NCBI GenBank assembly: GCA_050952845.1
Contig: JBMNLP010000001.1
Span: 1,736,001-1,800,000 of the forward strand
DNA length: 64,000 nucleotides
Source of the DNA: JAGVSV01 sp050952845
Lineage (GTDB): Bacteria; Bacillota; Clostridia; Christensenellales; Aristaeellaceae
Reading direction: 5' to 3'
Shown here: piece by piece, positions 17,858-26,436 of the stretch
How positions within the stretch are numbered: position 1 is the stretch's first letter
Layout of the letters: every line of letters starts with the position of its first letter
Program-made: the position numbers and the translations under genes
The notes under the pieces: model-generated
The model's database searches: none
What the model saw: only the letters and a program-made list of their open reading frames with translations
Told to the model about the DNA's origin: nothing

Positions 17858-19418
17858 GAAAACCCTGACAGGTTTGCTTGCCTGCCTGATTTTGCTGTTC
17901 CCATGCAGCGGGTTATCCACAGCTTCGCCGGAGGATTCGCTATTGCTGGGCATTGTGTCCGTCACCACCCAGCGGCTGAACCCATTAGCGCAAACCGAGC
18001 GGGAGTTTGGCTCCCTGGCTAGCCTGATGTACGAAGGACTGGTGCAGCTTGATGACAATTACATGCCAAAGCCCTGTCTGGCAGAGAAATGGGAAATGGG
18101 GCCTGGCGGCACCACCTGGTATTTCACGCTGCGCGATGGTGTAACCTTTCACGACGGCACACCCATGACCGCCCAGGACGTCGTCGCCTCCGCACAGGAA
18201 ATCATCCGCATGGCCAACGATGAAACCCTGCCCAACAAAGGAACCTACGCATCGCTGAAGTTCTTCATCCGCGACATCAAAGCCAACGACAACCTGACGG
18301 TTGTCATCACCACAGCCCGGAACAACCACAGCTTTTTATATGCCATGACCTTTCCTGTGCTGCCTGCCGCTCAGGTAACAGCCGACAATCCGCCCGGTAC
18401 AGGCCCCTACGCCATGGAGGCGTTTGTACCTAAAGACTATATGCTGCTGTCCGGATATGCCGGATGGTGGAACGGCACGCCCAGTGTCAGCGAAATCATG
18501 ACGATTTTCCATGTCACCAACCGCGAACTGATATCCAGCTACGAATATAACCGTGTAGACGCCATCCTGACGCGTTCGCTGACCGCAGCGCAGTACCGCT
18601 CCGGCCTGAACAGCTTCAACCTCAGCTACCGCACCAAGCAGCTGGAGACGCTGCTGATGAACAACCGGTCTGTCGAGCTGCAGGACCTCCACGTCCGCAA
18701 AGCCATCCGCCACGCCATCAATCTCAATGCCATCATATCGACCACCTATATGGACATGGCTTCGCGCGCCGACACCCTGATGCCTGTCGGCTCATGGATG
18801 TACAGCGACAGTGCAGGCAGGCAGGAATACAACGTAGCCAAAGCCAATGCGCTGCTCGATGAAGCCGGGTGGATCGACTCGGATGACGAAGATAACATCC
18901 GTGAAACCGTCATCGACGGCAAGCCCAGAAACCTGGTGCTCCGGTTTCTGGTTTATGAAGAACAGGACAACAGCGTCCGCATCAGCACAGCCCACCAGAT
19001 TGCCGCCATGCTGGCAGAAGTCGGCATCCACGCCAATGTCACGACGCTGAGTTTCGCAGAAACCAGGGAGCGGCTCAAAGCCGGCAGTTTTGACCTGTGC
19101 CTGGCAGCATTCAACATGGACACCGCGCCTGATCCCGGCTTTCTGCTGATGACCGGCAACACAGGCAACTACTGCAGATACCAGTCGCAGGCGATGGACA
19201 AGCTGTTTGAAAACCTGCGTTCCGCCCAGACCAGGGAAACGTACCAAGATGTACTTTGGCAAATCCAGGCACAGTTTTTTGAGGACTGCCCCTTTATCAG
19301 CCTGTACTACAGAAAAGGAGCTGCACTGACGCGCAAAATGTTCACCAATGCCCGCGATATGCGCGAGCCGGAGGTGCTTCGTGGCATCGCCGAGGTTTAC
19401 AGGGATCAAAACGAGTAG
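17844..19418 (+). CDS. Peptide/nickel-type ABC solute-binding protein (family 5)
   Basis: The protein has 524 residues with an export signal at about 5-27. The family-5 signature region WYFTLRDGVTFHDGTPMTAQDVV is near residue 95. A Cys in LLFPCSG could be a lipid-anchor site but is a poor lipobox. Family members bind peptides, nickel or other small ligands outside the cell for ABC import. No permease or ATPase gene is nearby, so it is an orphan or plays a sensing or envelope role. The start lies inside the preceding gene; no strong ribosome site is seen, suggesting coupled translation. Confidence 0.9.
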   Translation: MTTVKKTLTGLLACLILLFPCSGLSTASPEDSLLLGIVSVTTQRLNPLAQTEREFGSLASLMYEGLVQLDDNYMPKPCLAEKWEMGPGGTTWYFTLRDGVTFHDGTPMTAQDVVASAQEIIRMANDETLPNKGTYASLKFFIRDIKANDNLTVVITTARNNHSFLYAMTFPVLPAAQVTADNPPGTGPYAMEAFVPKDYMLLSGYAGWWNGTPSVSEIMTIFHVTNRELISSYEYNRVDAILTRSLTAAQYRSGLNSFNLSYRTKQLETLLMNNRSVELQDLHVRKAIRHAINLNAIISTTYMDMASRADTLMPVGSWMYSDSAGRQEYNVAKANALLDEAGWIDSDDEDNIRETVIDGKPRNLVLRFLVYEEQDNSVRISTAHQIAAMLAEVGIHANVTTLSFAETRERLKAGSFDLCLAAFNMDTAPDPGFLLMTGNTGNYCRYQSQAMDKLFENLRSAQTRETYQDVLWQIQAQFFEDCPFISLYYRKGAALTRKMFTNARDMREPEVLRGIAEVYRDQNE

Positions 19419-19475
19419 GAGTGAATTACCACAGCCGCACAAGGAACATTTGTTCTCTTTTGGCCATCGAAATAC

Positions 19476-19504
19476 TTGTTATCGCCATGTGCGCATGATA
19501 TAAT
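19476..19504 (+). promoter_or_regulatory. Promoter of rimO
   Basis: TTGTTA (19476-19481), 17-base spacer, TATAAT (19499-19504) with TGa before it. It lies 42 bases before the rimO ATG and marks a new transcript after the polA-to-binding-protein run. Confidence 0.8.
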
Positions 19505-19546
19505 GAAGCTGGCTTCACAGCTGCAACGATCTTCCATGAGGTATGC

Positions 19547-20851
19547 ATGAAAGTTGGCGTCATTTCGCTTGGCTGCGCAAAAAACCGTGTCGATACCGAA
19601 CAGATGCTCTTTCTGCTGCAACAGGGAGGGTATGCGTTGACCGATCACCCGGAGCATGCCGACGTTCTCATTGTGAACACCTGTGGCTTTATTGAGTCCG
19701 CCAAGCAGGAGTCTATCGACACCATCTTCGAACTGGCAAGCTATAAAAAAACCGGTGTATGTCAGCTGCTGTGTGTCACCGGCTGCCTTGCACAGCGTTA
19801 TGGCGATGCGCTGGCCAGTGACATCCCCGAAGTAGACGTCATCACCGGCGTTTCCCGGTATGCCACACTCCCTGATGTAATCCGGCAGGCCATACAAGGA
19901 CGGCGCGTAGTGGACACGTCCAGAAGCCGGCTGCTGGTTGGCTGCAGCCGTGTGCTGACAACGCCACCCTACACCGCCTATGTCCGTATCGCGGAGGGAT
20001 GTGACAACTGCTGCGCTTACTGTGCCATCCCGCTGATCCGGGGTGGTTTCGTCTCCTTCCCTATGGATAGCATCCTGCGCGAAATTGCCTCCCTTGCATC
20101 AGGTGGCGTCAGAGAGCATATCCTGATTGCCCAGGACACCTCCCGCTATGGACACGACACCAAATCGGGTTCGCTCGCCTCCCTGGTTCGCGAGGCAGCT
20201 GCCATCCCCGGCGTTGAGTGGCTGCGCGTGCTGTATTGTTATCCCGACGAAACAGACGCAGCTCTGATCGACGAAATGGCTGCCCACCCGAATGTATGCC
20301 AGTACCTGGACCTGCCACTGCAGCATGCATCGCCTGGCATTCTGCGCCGTATGAATCGCCGGGGCGATATCGACAGCGCAGCGCGCCTGCTGCGCTATGC
20401 CAGGGCAAAAGGTTTCACGCTGCGTACAACGTTTATCGTCGGCTTTCCAGGGGAAACGGAGGCAGATTTTGATGCACTGATGGCTTTCGCATCCGACATC
20501 AAGTTTGATCGGATGGGTGCCTTTTCCTTTTCGCCCGAGGAAGGAACACCTGCCTATACCATGGCAGGCCAGGTGCCAGACAAGGTGAAAAAGGCGCGGC
20601 TTGACAAGCTCATGACCCTTCAGGCGGGCATCAGCCTGGAGCGCAACCGGCTACGCATCGGCCAAACCGAAAAGGTGCTGATCACCGGGGTACAGGGCAA
20701 GAGGTACTTAGCCAGGTCCTCTGCCGAAGCCCCTGATGTCGATGGCACCATCAGCCTGTCAGGGCCACCAGGCCTTCAGCCCGGCATCTTTGTCAGCGCT
20801 CGTATCACAGGCGCCGACACCTACGACCTAAGCGGAGAGATACTGCCATGA
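19547..20851 (+). CDS. rimO: Ribosomal protein S12 methylthiotransferase
   Basis: The protein of 434 residues has the three N-terminal iron-sulfur Cys of the methylthiotransferase domain (SLGCAKN, VNTCGFIESAKQESID, VTGCLAQRY). The radical-SAM motif is GCDNCCAYCAIP (Cys-x3-Cys-x2-Cys), and a C-terminal TRAM region ends the protein. GFIESAKQESID points to RimO and not MiaB. It adds a methylthio group to an Asp of ribosomal protein S12. The pgsA ATG overlaps its stop (ATGA), so the two are coupled. Confidence 0.96.
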   Translation: MKVGVISLGCAKNRVDTEQMLFLLQQGGYALTDHPEHADVLIVNTCGFIESAKQESIDTIFELASYKKTGVCQLLCVTGCLAQRYGDALASDIPEVDVITGVSRYATLPDVIRQAIQGRRVVDTSRSRLLVGCSRVLTTPPYTAYVRIAEGCDNCCAYCAIPLIRGGFVSFPMDSILREIASLASGGVREHILIAQDTSRYGHDTKSGSLASLVREAAAIPGVEWLRVLYCYPDETDAALIDEMAAHPNVCQYLDLPLQHASPGILRRMNRRGDIDSAARLLRYARAKGFTLRTTFIVGFPGETEADFDALMAFASDIKFDRMGAFSFSPEEGTPAYTMAGQVPDKVKKARLDKLMTLQAGISLERNRLRIGQTEKVLITGVQGKRYLARSSAEAPDVDGTISLSGPPGLQPGIFVSARITGADTYDLSGEILP

Positions 20852-21384
20852 AACGCGCTCATTCTCTGAACCTGCCCAACAAGCTGACGCTGCTGCGCAT
20901 CCTGATGATCCCCTTGTGTGTGCTCTTTCTGCTGACGCATCAATATATCATCGCCGCTGTACTGTTCATAACCGCCTGCATCACAGACTTTTTAGACGGA
21001 TATATCGCACGCAGGCAGGGCATTGTCACCAACTTCGGTATATTTGCCGACCCTGTTGCCGATAAAATACTGGTGTTGTCGATGATGATCACACTGTTGT
21101 ACATGGACATGTTCCCCTGGTGGGCTGTGCTCATCGTGTCTGCACGTGAGTTAGCTGTCGACGGCCTGCGCCTGGTTGCCGCTGAACGCGGGGTTGTCAT
21201 CCCGGCCGGATCCCTGGGCAAGCTGAAAACCAACGCGCAGTATGCAAGCGTCCTCTCCTGGACCTTGTCCGCCCCTGCCCTGCTGTCCATGGCGCTTGCC
21301 ATACTCATGAGCGCGCTGACAGCAATATCGGGCATTCAATATTTCTATCAGGCACGCCACCTATTGTCGGACGGGGCAGAATAG
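20848..21384 (+). CDS. pgsA: CDP-diacylglycerol-glycerol-3-phosphate 3-phosphatidyltransferase
   Basis: The protein of 178 residues has several membrane helices and the CDP-alcohol phosphatidyltransferase motif DGYIARRQGIVTNFGIFADP, with its Asp and Gly residues intact. It makes phosphatidylglycerol phosphate, the precursor of phosphatidylglycerol, in the membrane. The N-terminal NLPNKLTLLRI is typical of PgsA. It is coupled to rimO by an ATGA overlap; recA follows 48 bases downstream with its own ribosome site. rimO-pgsA-recA is a known order in Clostridia. Confidence 0.96.
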   Translation: MKRAHSLNLPNKLTLLRILMIPLCVLFLLTHQYIIAAVLFITACITDFLDGYIARRQGIVTNFGIFADPVADKILVLSMMITLLYMDMFPWWAVLIVSARELAVDGLRLVAAERGVVIPAGSLGKLKTNAQYASVLSWTLSAPALLSMALAILMSALTAISGIQYFYQARHLLSDGAE

Positions 21385-21432
21385 CCTGTTTCAAACCGGC
21401 ACGACGAATAAGCATCGAAAGGAATATCTATC

Positions 21433-22512
21433 ATGATGTCAGTAAAAGAAACAAAAGCCTCCACCGCCTCCCGCACCACCGATGAGCGCAGCCAGGCGCT
21501 TGAGCGTGCACTGTCGGCGTTAGACAAGCAGTTTGGCCGCGGCACCGTGATGAAACTTGGCGAACAGAGCAAGATGCAGGTGGATGTGATTCCCACCGGT
21601 TGCCTTGAGCTGGACCTGGCGCTGGGCATCGGCGGCATTCCCCGCGGCCGCATCATCGAAATATTTGGCCCGGAATCGTCTGGCAAAACCACTGTTGCGC
21701 TGCACATGATCGCAGAAGCCCAAAAGCGCGATGGCATCGCCGCCTTCATAGACGCCGAGCACGCGCTGGATCCATCCTATGCCCAGCGGCTGGGCGTCAA
21801 CATCGATGACCTGTACGTCAGCCAGCCGGCATCCGGAGAAGATGCGCTGGAGATCGCCGAGGCGCTTGTCCGCTCGGGCGCCATCGACATCGTCGTCGTT
21901 GACAGCGTTGCAGCGCTGGTGCCCCGCGCCGAAATCGACGGTGAAATGGGCGATACCTTCGTCGGGCTGCAGGCGCGCATGATGAGCCAGGCCATGCGCA
22001 AATTAGCCGGTGTGGTATCCAAAACCAACTCCATCGTGGTGTTCATCAACCAGCTGCGCGAAAAGGTCGGCGTGATGTATGGCAACCCGGAGACGACGCC
22101 TGGCGGGCGGGCGCTAAAGTTCTATGCATCGGTGCGCCTGGACGTCCGGCGCGGGGAACAGTTGAAAAACGGCAGCGAAGTGGTTGGCAACCGCACAAAG
22201 GTCAAGATCGTCAAAAACAAGGTGGCTCCGCCTTTCCGCGTATGCGAGTTTGACCTGCTGTACGGCTACGGCATCAGCAGAGAAGGCACGCTGCTGGACA
22301 TGGGTGTCGCCCACGACCTGATCAACAAAAGCGGCGCCTGGTTCTCATATAAGGACATCCGCATCGGACAAGGCCGCGACAACGCCAGAAAATACCTGCA
22401 GGACAACCCCGACATCGCGCAGGAAATCGAAGCAGCAATCCGGGCGGAGATGATGCCGTCCGAGCTGCGCACCGAGGGCGAAGACGAACAAACCGTCGAT
22501 AGCAACGCATGA
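21433..22512 (+). CDS. recA: Recombinase RecA
   Basis: The protein of 359 residues has Walker A GPESSGKTT, the IDAEHALDP segment, Walker B IVVVDSVAALVP and the DNA-binding loop region GDTFVGLQARMMSQAMRK. It polymerises on single-stranded DNA for strand exchange and triggers LexA self-cleavage. AAAGGA precedes a double ATG; either could be used. No SOS-box-like operator is obvious in the 48-base gap, so transcription may come from the rimO promoter. A hairpin terminator at 22551-22588 ends the unit. Confidence 0.98.
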   Translation: MMSVKETKASTASRTTDERSQALERALSALDKQFGRGTVMKLGEQSKMQVDVIPTGCLELDLALGIGGIPRGRIIEIFGPESSGKTTVALHMIAEAQKRDGIAAFIDAEHALDPSYAQRLGVNIDDLYVSQPASGEDALEIAEALVRSGAIDIVVVDSVAALVPRAEIDGEMGDTFVGLQARMMSQAMRKLAGVVSKTNSIVVFINQLREKVGVMYGNPETTPGGRALKFYASVRLDVRRGEQLKNGSEVVGNRTKVKIVKNKVAPPFRVCEFDLLYGYGISREGTLLDMGVAHDLINKSGAWFSYKDIRIGQGRDNARKYLQDNPDIAQEIEAAIRAEMMPSELRTEGEDEQTVDSNA

Positions 22513-22550
22513 TCACCGGCGCGGTTGTGCCGTGCCGTAGCCTGTCAAAG

Positions 22551-22588
22551 GACCTCGTTTTGTTAAGTTTTAGAACGAGGTTCTTTCT
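22551..22588 (+). terminator. Terminator after recA
   Basis: ACCTCGTT and AACGAGGT form the stem of a hairpin followed by TTCTTTCT. It closes the rimO-pgsA-recA transcript and faces a converging truncated gene. Confidence 0.75.
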
Positions 22589-22656
22589 CATAGCGCAAAT
22601 TACACCATCGTGGTGCACAAAATCATTGGAGCCAGGACAATGAATTTCTGCACTGC

Positions 22657-23043
22657 TTATATCCCCTTACCCAACTTTCTTAATGCAGCTTCAATAATCG
22701 AAGCCCACTTTTTCGCTACAGAAAGTGCCGATTTGTTTTCCGAGTCAAACAAGCGCAGCCATGCGGCAAGCATTAAATCTCCATATATTTTGGAATCGTG
22801 CTTCTTTTCGTGAAACACGGTGGGTTCCGGGTTAGCAAGATTTGTTTCCATATAACGCATTGCACGGCACATCGGTCCGTCGTCTTTCGTGAAACCGAGA
22901 ATACAAAGCCGCCTGAGAGCCTGTTCGGTCGTCATCGGTTGCGCTTTGGTCGGACTGCTGAGCGTGTGAAAATGCCCCCAACTGCCATCGTCATGCTGGA
23001 GAGCAAGTATTTGTGATGCCCATTTCGAGTTTTTATAGTCCAT
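22657..23043 (-). pseudogene. Truncated alpha-toroid-type protein of unknown function
   Basis: An open frame of 128 residues begins MDYKNSKWASQILALQHDDG. The QHDDGSWG repeat is the QxDGSWG-like motif of prenyltransferase/squalene-cyclase-type alpha-toroid proteins, of which only the first part is present before a stop at 22657. It resembles the intact 306-residue protein at 23968-24888 in fold but not closely in sequence. No ribosome site precedes it. It is probably the remaining N-terminal third of a longer gene, cut on the recA side. Function unknown. Confidence 0.5.
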
Positions 23044-23059
23044 CAATATTTAACACTAT

Positions 23060-23394
23060 AATGCCTTTTAACAATTCATCAACCGTTTTTGTCCCATCCA
23101 CCCATAGCAGCAGGCAAAAAACCTGCTTGAACCATTCCTTATGCAATATACGACTCCTCTGCTCAGTTCCGGCTGTATCATCATAAGCTTCCCATCTTTT
23201 TGTATCACATATTGAGTCGTGTTGTCATCGGTAATGATCCGCTGCCACAGTGCGGGCCTTCTCTCGTTTAGTTTTTGGATATACCACTCCGGGACAATGT
23301 CCTTTTATGCCACTTCCCATGAACGCATATGAATCTCTGCCATATCCAGCGCGTCTGACAGAACGGCAAGACATATGGTGATACCGTTATCCAT
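23060..23394 (-). pseudogene. Decayed GNAT acetyltransferase
   Basis: From an ATG at 23394 the minus strand reads an N-terminal GNAT segment (LSDALDMAEIHMRSWEVA), then a TAA where family members have Tyr. It continues in the same frame as KDIVPEWYIQKLNERRPALW and so on for about 60 codons before the match fades. One point change explains the stop, and further loss the missing acetyl-CoA-binding half. The ATG overlaps the end of the intact GNAT gene by eight bases, so the two were once an operon. Confidence 0.65.
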
Positions 23395-23968
23395 TATCAT
23401 ATGCCTTCTCTTTGTTGAAGAAATCTTCCGCAAGGATGGCGTAACAAGCGGCATCACAGAAACCACCTTGATTGTTGATGTCGCTCTGCCGCAGCGTGCC
23501 TTCGTATTTCAGGCCGCATTTCAACATCACTTTCCCCGAATTGGGATTGCGTGGATCGTGTTTTGATTCTATGCGGTTAACGCCGACATCTTCAAAGAAA
23601 AATCTAATCAGTACTGCCAATGCTTCCGAAGTATAACCCTGTCGCCACCATTTTCTGCCAATGCAATACCCGATGTGAACCATCTTGATATCGTCACACT
23701 GATCGACCACGGCTATACTCCCAATCGGCTCGCCCATCTCTTTTAGGACAATCGCCCAGATGTAATGGTTTGCGTTTGCATATAAGGGCAACCAACTGCC
23801 AATAACAGCTCTTGAAACAGACACGTCCGAATGTGTCAGCCAAGTTAAAAACTTTGTAACCTCAGCATCGCTCGCCCAGTTGTTGAACATGGCATCGGCA
23901 TCCGATAATTCAAAGCGACGCAAAATCAATCGTTCGGTTTCAAGCGTGACTGTACCTTTATGTATCAT
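23387..23968 (-). CDS. GNAT acetyltransferase, RimJ/RimL-like
   Basis: The protein of 193 residues begins with LETERLILRRFELSDADAMF, typical of RimJ/RimL-type GNAT enzymes. The acetyl-CoA site is seen as IGYCIGRKWWRQGYTSEAL. It would acetylate an amine on a protein N-terminus, antibiotic or small molecule; the target is not readable. GAGGAGG lies eight bases before the ATG at 23968, and the ATG overlaps the stop of the toroid-protein gene (TAATG). Base composition is lower in GC than the recA side, suggesting acquisition as a block. Confidence 0.85.
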   Translation of the reverse strand: MIHKGTVTLETERLILRRFELSDADAMFNNWASDAEVTKFLTWLTHSDVSVSRAVIGSWLPLYANANHYIWAIVLKEMGEPIGSIAVVDQCDDIKMVHIGYCIGRKWWRQGYTSEALAVLIRFFFEDVGVNRIESKHDPRNPNSGKVMLKCGLKYEGTLRQSDINNQGGFCDAACYAILAEDFFNKEKAYDNG

Positions 23969-24888
23969 TACGTCAACCTCCTCATTCCTTTCAAATACAG
24001 CATATTCACAATCGCACCGTTGCCTTTCCACCAATTCTTGCTGACAGCCCATTCTTCCTGATAATCCGACCAGCCCCACGGGATAAGCCACGAGCCGTCC
24101 GGGAGCTGTGTTTTGATGATGAACTCACATTCATAATCAGCTGTTTCTTTATTGTCGGCATAGAAAATACTATCACAGTCATTGAAAAACTGTGATGGTC
24201 TACAGATATAGCCGGTTTCCCATTCGGTGGTGTTCTGCGTGATGCTGTGCTTCACTTGCTTACATAGTTTCTCTTTCAAGGTTGCAACATCAATAATGTC
24301 GCTCGCTCCGGCTTCCTCGCAGTATTGCATCAAACGGACAAAACATGCCGCCGTATGCATATCACCCAATAAATCCTGAGCCATATATGATTCAAATGCT
24401 TCTTTCGCGATACGGCAACCAAAGCGATATAAATCGTTGTTTATATCAGCAAAACGGATGATAAACCCGGCGAGACAGGCAGTGGGGTTATAGTTATGAT
24501 GGCAGGTGCTGTCACTTTCGGTATGCCACCATGGCGCATGAGGGTAATCGTTGTTGCTTTGTACGGTATTGCACCATAAATTGCTCCTAAAGTCATTGCC
24601 GCTTGCCAAATAACGCAGTATTCCCTGAATAACCGGGTGAGTGTTGTCGGTAAAACCAATTTCACGTAATATTTCCGTTGCTGTCCATGTCTGAATTGGA
24701 GCGGAGTTAGGGTTCCATGCGTCTGGCTCTAATGCGTGACCGAAACCGCCGTCCCCGTTCTGATAAGCGGCAAGGGCTGTCAGCACAGTTTCCTTGCTGC
24801 CATTTTCAAAATGATACTGCCACCGGGCAATATCTAAAGGCCGGGCATTGCGGTATATAAAGGTACGGGCTTTTTGAAATGTGTTCAC
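23968..24888 (-). CDS. Alpha-toroid (prenyltransferase/squalene-cyclase-like) protein of unknown function
   Basis: The protein has 306 residues from a GTG at 24888, with AAAGGAG eight bases upstream. It contains repeat motifs of the alpha-alpha toroid fold, such as AYQNGDGGFGHALEPD near residue 40 and TQLPDGSWLIPWGWSD near residue 270. It lacks the DDTAD/DCTAE motifs of squalene cyclases, so it may be a binding or uncharacterised enzyme protein. It is translationally coupled to the GNAT gene. A longer in-frame start would run into a GNAT remnant and is rejected. Confidence 0.65.
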   Translation of the reverse strand: MNTFQKARTFIYRNARPLDIARWQYHFENGSKETVLTALAAYQNGDGGFGHALEPDAWNPNSAPIQTWTATEILREIGFTDNTHPVIQGILRYLASGNDFRSNLWCNTVQSNNDYPHAPWWHTESDSTCHHNYNPTACLAGFIIRFADINNDLYRFGCRIAKEAFESYMAQDLLGDMHTAACFVRLMQYCEEAGASDIIDVATLKEKLCKQVKHSITQNTTEWETGYICRPSQFFNDCDSIFYADNKETADYECEFIIKTQLPDGSWLIPWGWSDYQEEWAVSKNWWKGNGAIVNMLYLKGMRRLT

Positions 24889-24890
24889 TT

Positions 24891-24977
24891 CTATAACTCC
24901 TTTCGCATAACCGCTGTTCTGTTCTTTTCCGAAACATTTGTAAATCCGATTTCCTTGTAAAGCCGAACCAGCCCTCG
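24891..24977 (-). pseudogene. C-terminal remnant of another GNAT acetyltransferase
   Basis: In the frame ending with TAG at 24891-24893 the minus strand encodes GLVRLYKEIGFTNVSEKNR and then a short TAVMRKEL end, the usual last strand and helix of GNAT enzymes. A stop lies just upstream. It supplies the ribosome site of the toroid gene. Confidence 0.5.
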
Positions 24978-25021
24978 ATAACCCCATTTGTACCGTTTTG
25001 TTCACACAATGGGGAATCTGA

Positions 25022-26428
25022 CTATACTAACCTGACATTCATCCACCTGCCACGCTTGACGCGGGCAGCCAGCAGGGCATTGCGCAACACGGCGTCGGCA
25101 AAAAAGGCCAGCCATGCGCCTGTTGCCTCTAACTGCAGGTGGGGAAACACTGCATGCAGCTGATACGACAACAAATAAGTCAGCAAGGGGCGCAGCACCC
25201 CTACCCCAAGCAACGATGTGGCAGCCACAAACCGCACATCGCCTGCTCCCCGCAGGCATCCTGCATATACAACCCGGCCATTTTGAGGCACAACAGACGG
25301 GAGTACAACCAGAAAAGCCAGCGAAGCTGTCCTGATCACCTCCTGATCGCTGGTGAACAGCGATGCCAGGTCTCTTCGCAGCAAAAAGATAAATGCCATC
25401 AGCGCAATGGACACAAGCAACGACATCCGGCGCACCACCGCCACATACTGCATGGCTCGGTCCTTCCTGCCAGCACCCAGGCTTTGCGCCACCATGGAAA
25501 CTCCGGCTGTCGCGATGCCATCCCCCAGGGTAAAAGAAAGCCCTGTAACCTGGCTCACAATCTGGTATGCTGCGAAAGCTGCCGTGCCAATACCCGCTAT
25601 CAACCGTTGCGTGATGAAAAAGCCGATGCGCAGAAAAACCGACTCAGTCATTGATGAAGAGCCAATCATCGTGAGACCACTCACTGTATCACGATCAAAC
25701 CGAATCTTCTTCATCGGCTGATAGGCAAAGTAGCTGTCCTGCCGTGAAGCAAAATAAATCGAAAGGGCACCAGCTGTCAGCGTACCAATGAACGTAGCAT
25801 AGGCGGCGCCGGCTACACCCAGCGCAGGAAAACCTGCATGGCCGCCAATCAGCAGATAGTTCAGTATCACGTTGATGACATTGGCTGTGATGTTGGTCAC
25901 CATGGTGACCTTTGTTCTCCCAATGGCTCTGAACGATGCGTTGATGCACAGTTGCCAGCAGTTGGGCAGAAACCCCAGCGATATGATTTGAAAGTATTCC
26001 CGGGAAAGCGGCAGGGTGTCCTCGTTGGCGCCTGCTAACCGCATGAACGGACCGGCAGCCAGGTACCCTATCAGGGTGATGATGACGCCTATAACTGTAA
26101 CAAACACCATCGACTGCTGAAGGCAGCTGCGCGCGCCGATATCATTGCCGGCGCCTTTACGCCGGGCAACCAACGCTGTGGTACCAACACACAATGCCTG
26201 TGGTATCACCAAGAGCAGCATGCGCGCCTGCCCCGTCAGCCCGACAGAGGCGATGGCAACAGGCCCCAACACGCCCACCATCATCATGTCCGCAGAGCTG
26301 ATCAGGCTGAGCAGCAACCCCTCAATGGTTGCCGGCCAGGCAATTTGAAGGCACCGGCGATACAGCTTGCCCGCCTCATCCCGGCAAATCCCTTTCACTT
26401 GCAGCAGGCGCTTGAGTATTCTGTTCAC
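25022..26428 (-). CDS. MATE family exporter (second copy)
   Basis: The protein of 468 residues has 12 predicted membrane helices and MATE-type segments (SSADMMMVGVLGPVAIASVGL, MVAQSLGAGRKDRAM). The GTG start at 26428 has AGGAG upstream, and the gene lies only eight bases after recQ, so it is in the same transcript. It is clearly a paralogue of the exporter at 515-1960, but sequence differences are wide. Substrate unknown; pairing with recQ is probably not functional. Confidence 0.92.
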   Translation of the reverse strand: MNRILKRLLQVKGICRDEAGKLYRRCLQIAWPATIEGLLLSLISSADMMMVGVLGPVAIASVGLTGQARMLLLVIPQALCVGTTALVARRKGAGNDIGARSCLQQSMVFVTVIGVIITLIGYLAAGPFMRLAGANEDTLPLSREYFQIISLGFLPNCWQLCINASFRAIGRTKVTMVTNITANVINVILNYLLIGGHAGFPALGVAGAAYATFIGTLTAGALSIYFASRQDSYFAYQPMKKIRFDRDTVSGLTMIGSSSMTESVFLRIGFFITQRLIAGIGTAAFAAYQIVSQVTGLSFTLGDGIATAGVSMVAQSLGAGRKDRAMQYVAVVRRMSLLVSIALMAFIFLLRRDLASLFTSDQEVIRTASLAFLVVLPSVVPQNGRVVYAGCLRGAGDVRFVAATSLLGVGVLRPLLTYLLSYQLHAVFPHLQLEATGAWLAFFADAVLRNALLAARVKRGRWMNVRLV

Positions 26429-26436
26429 ATGCTCTC

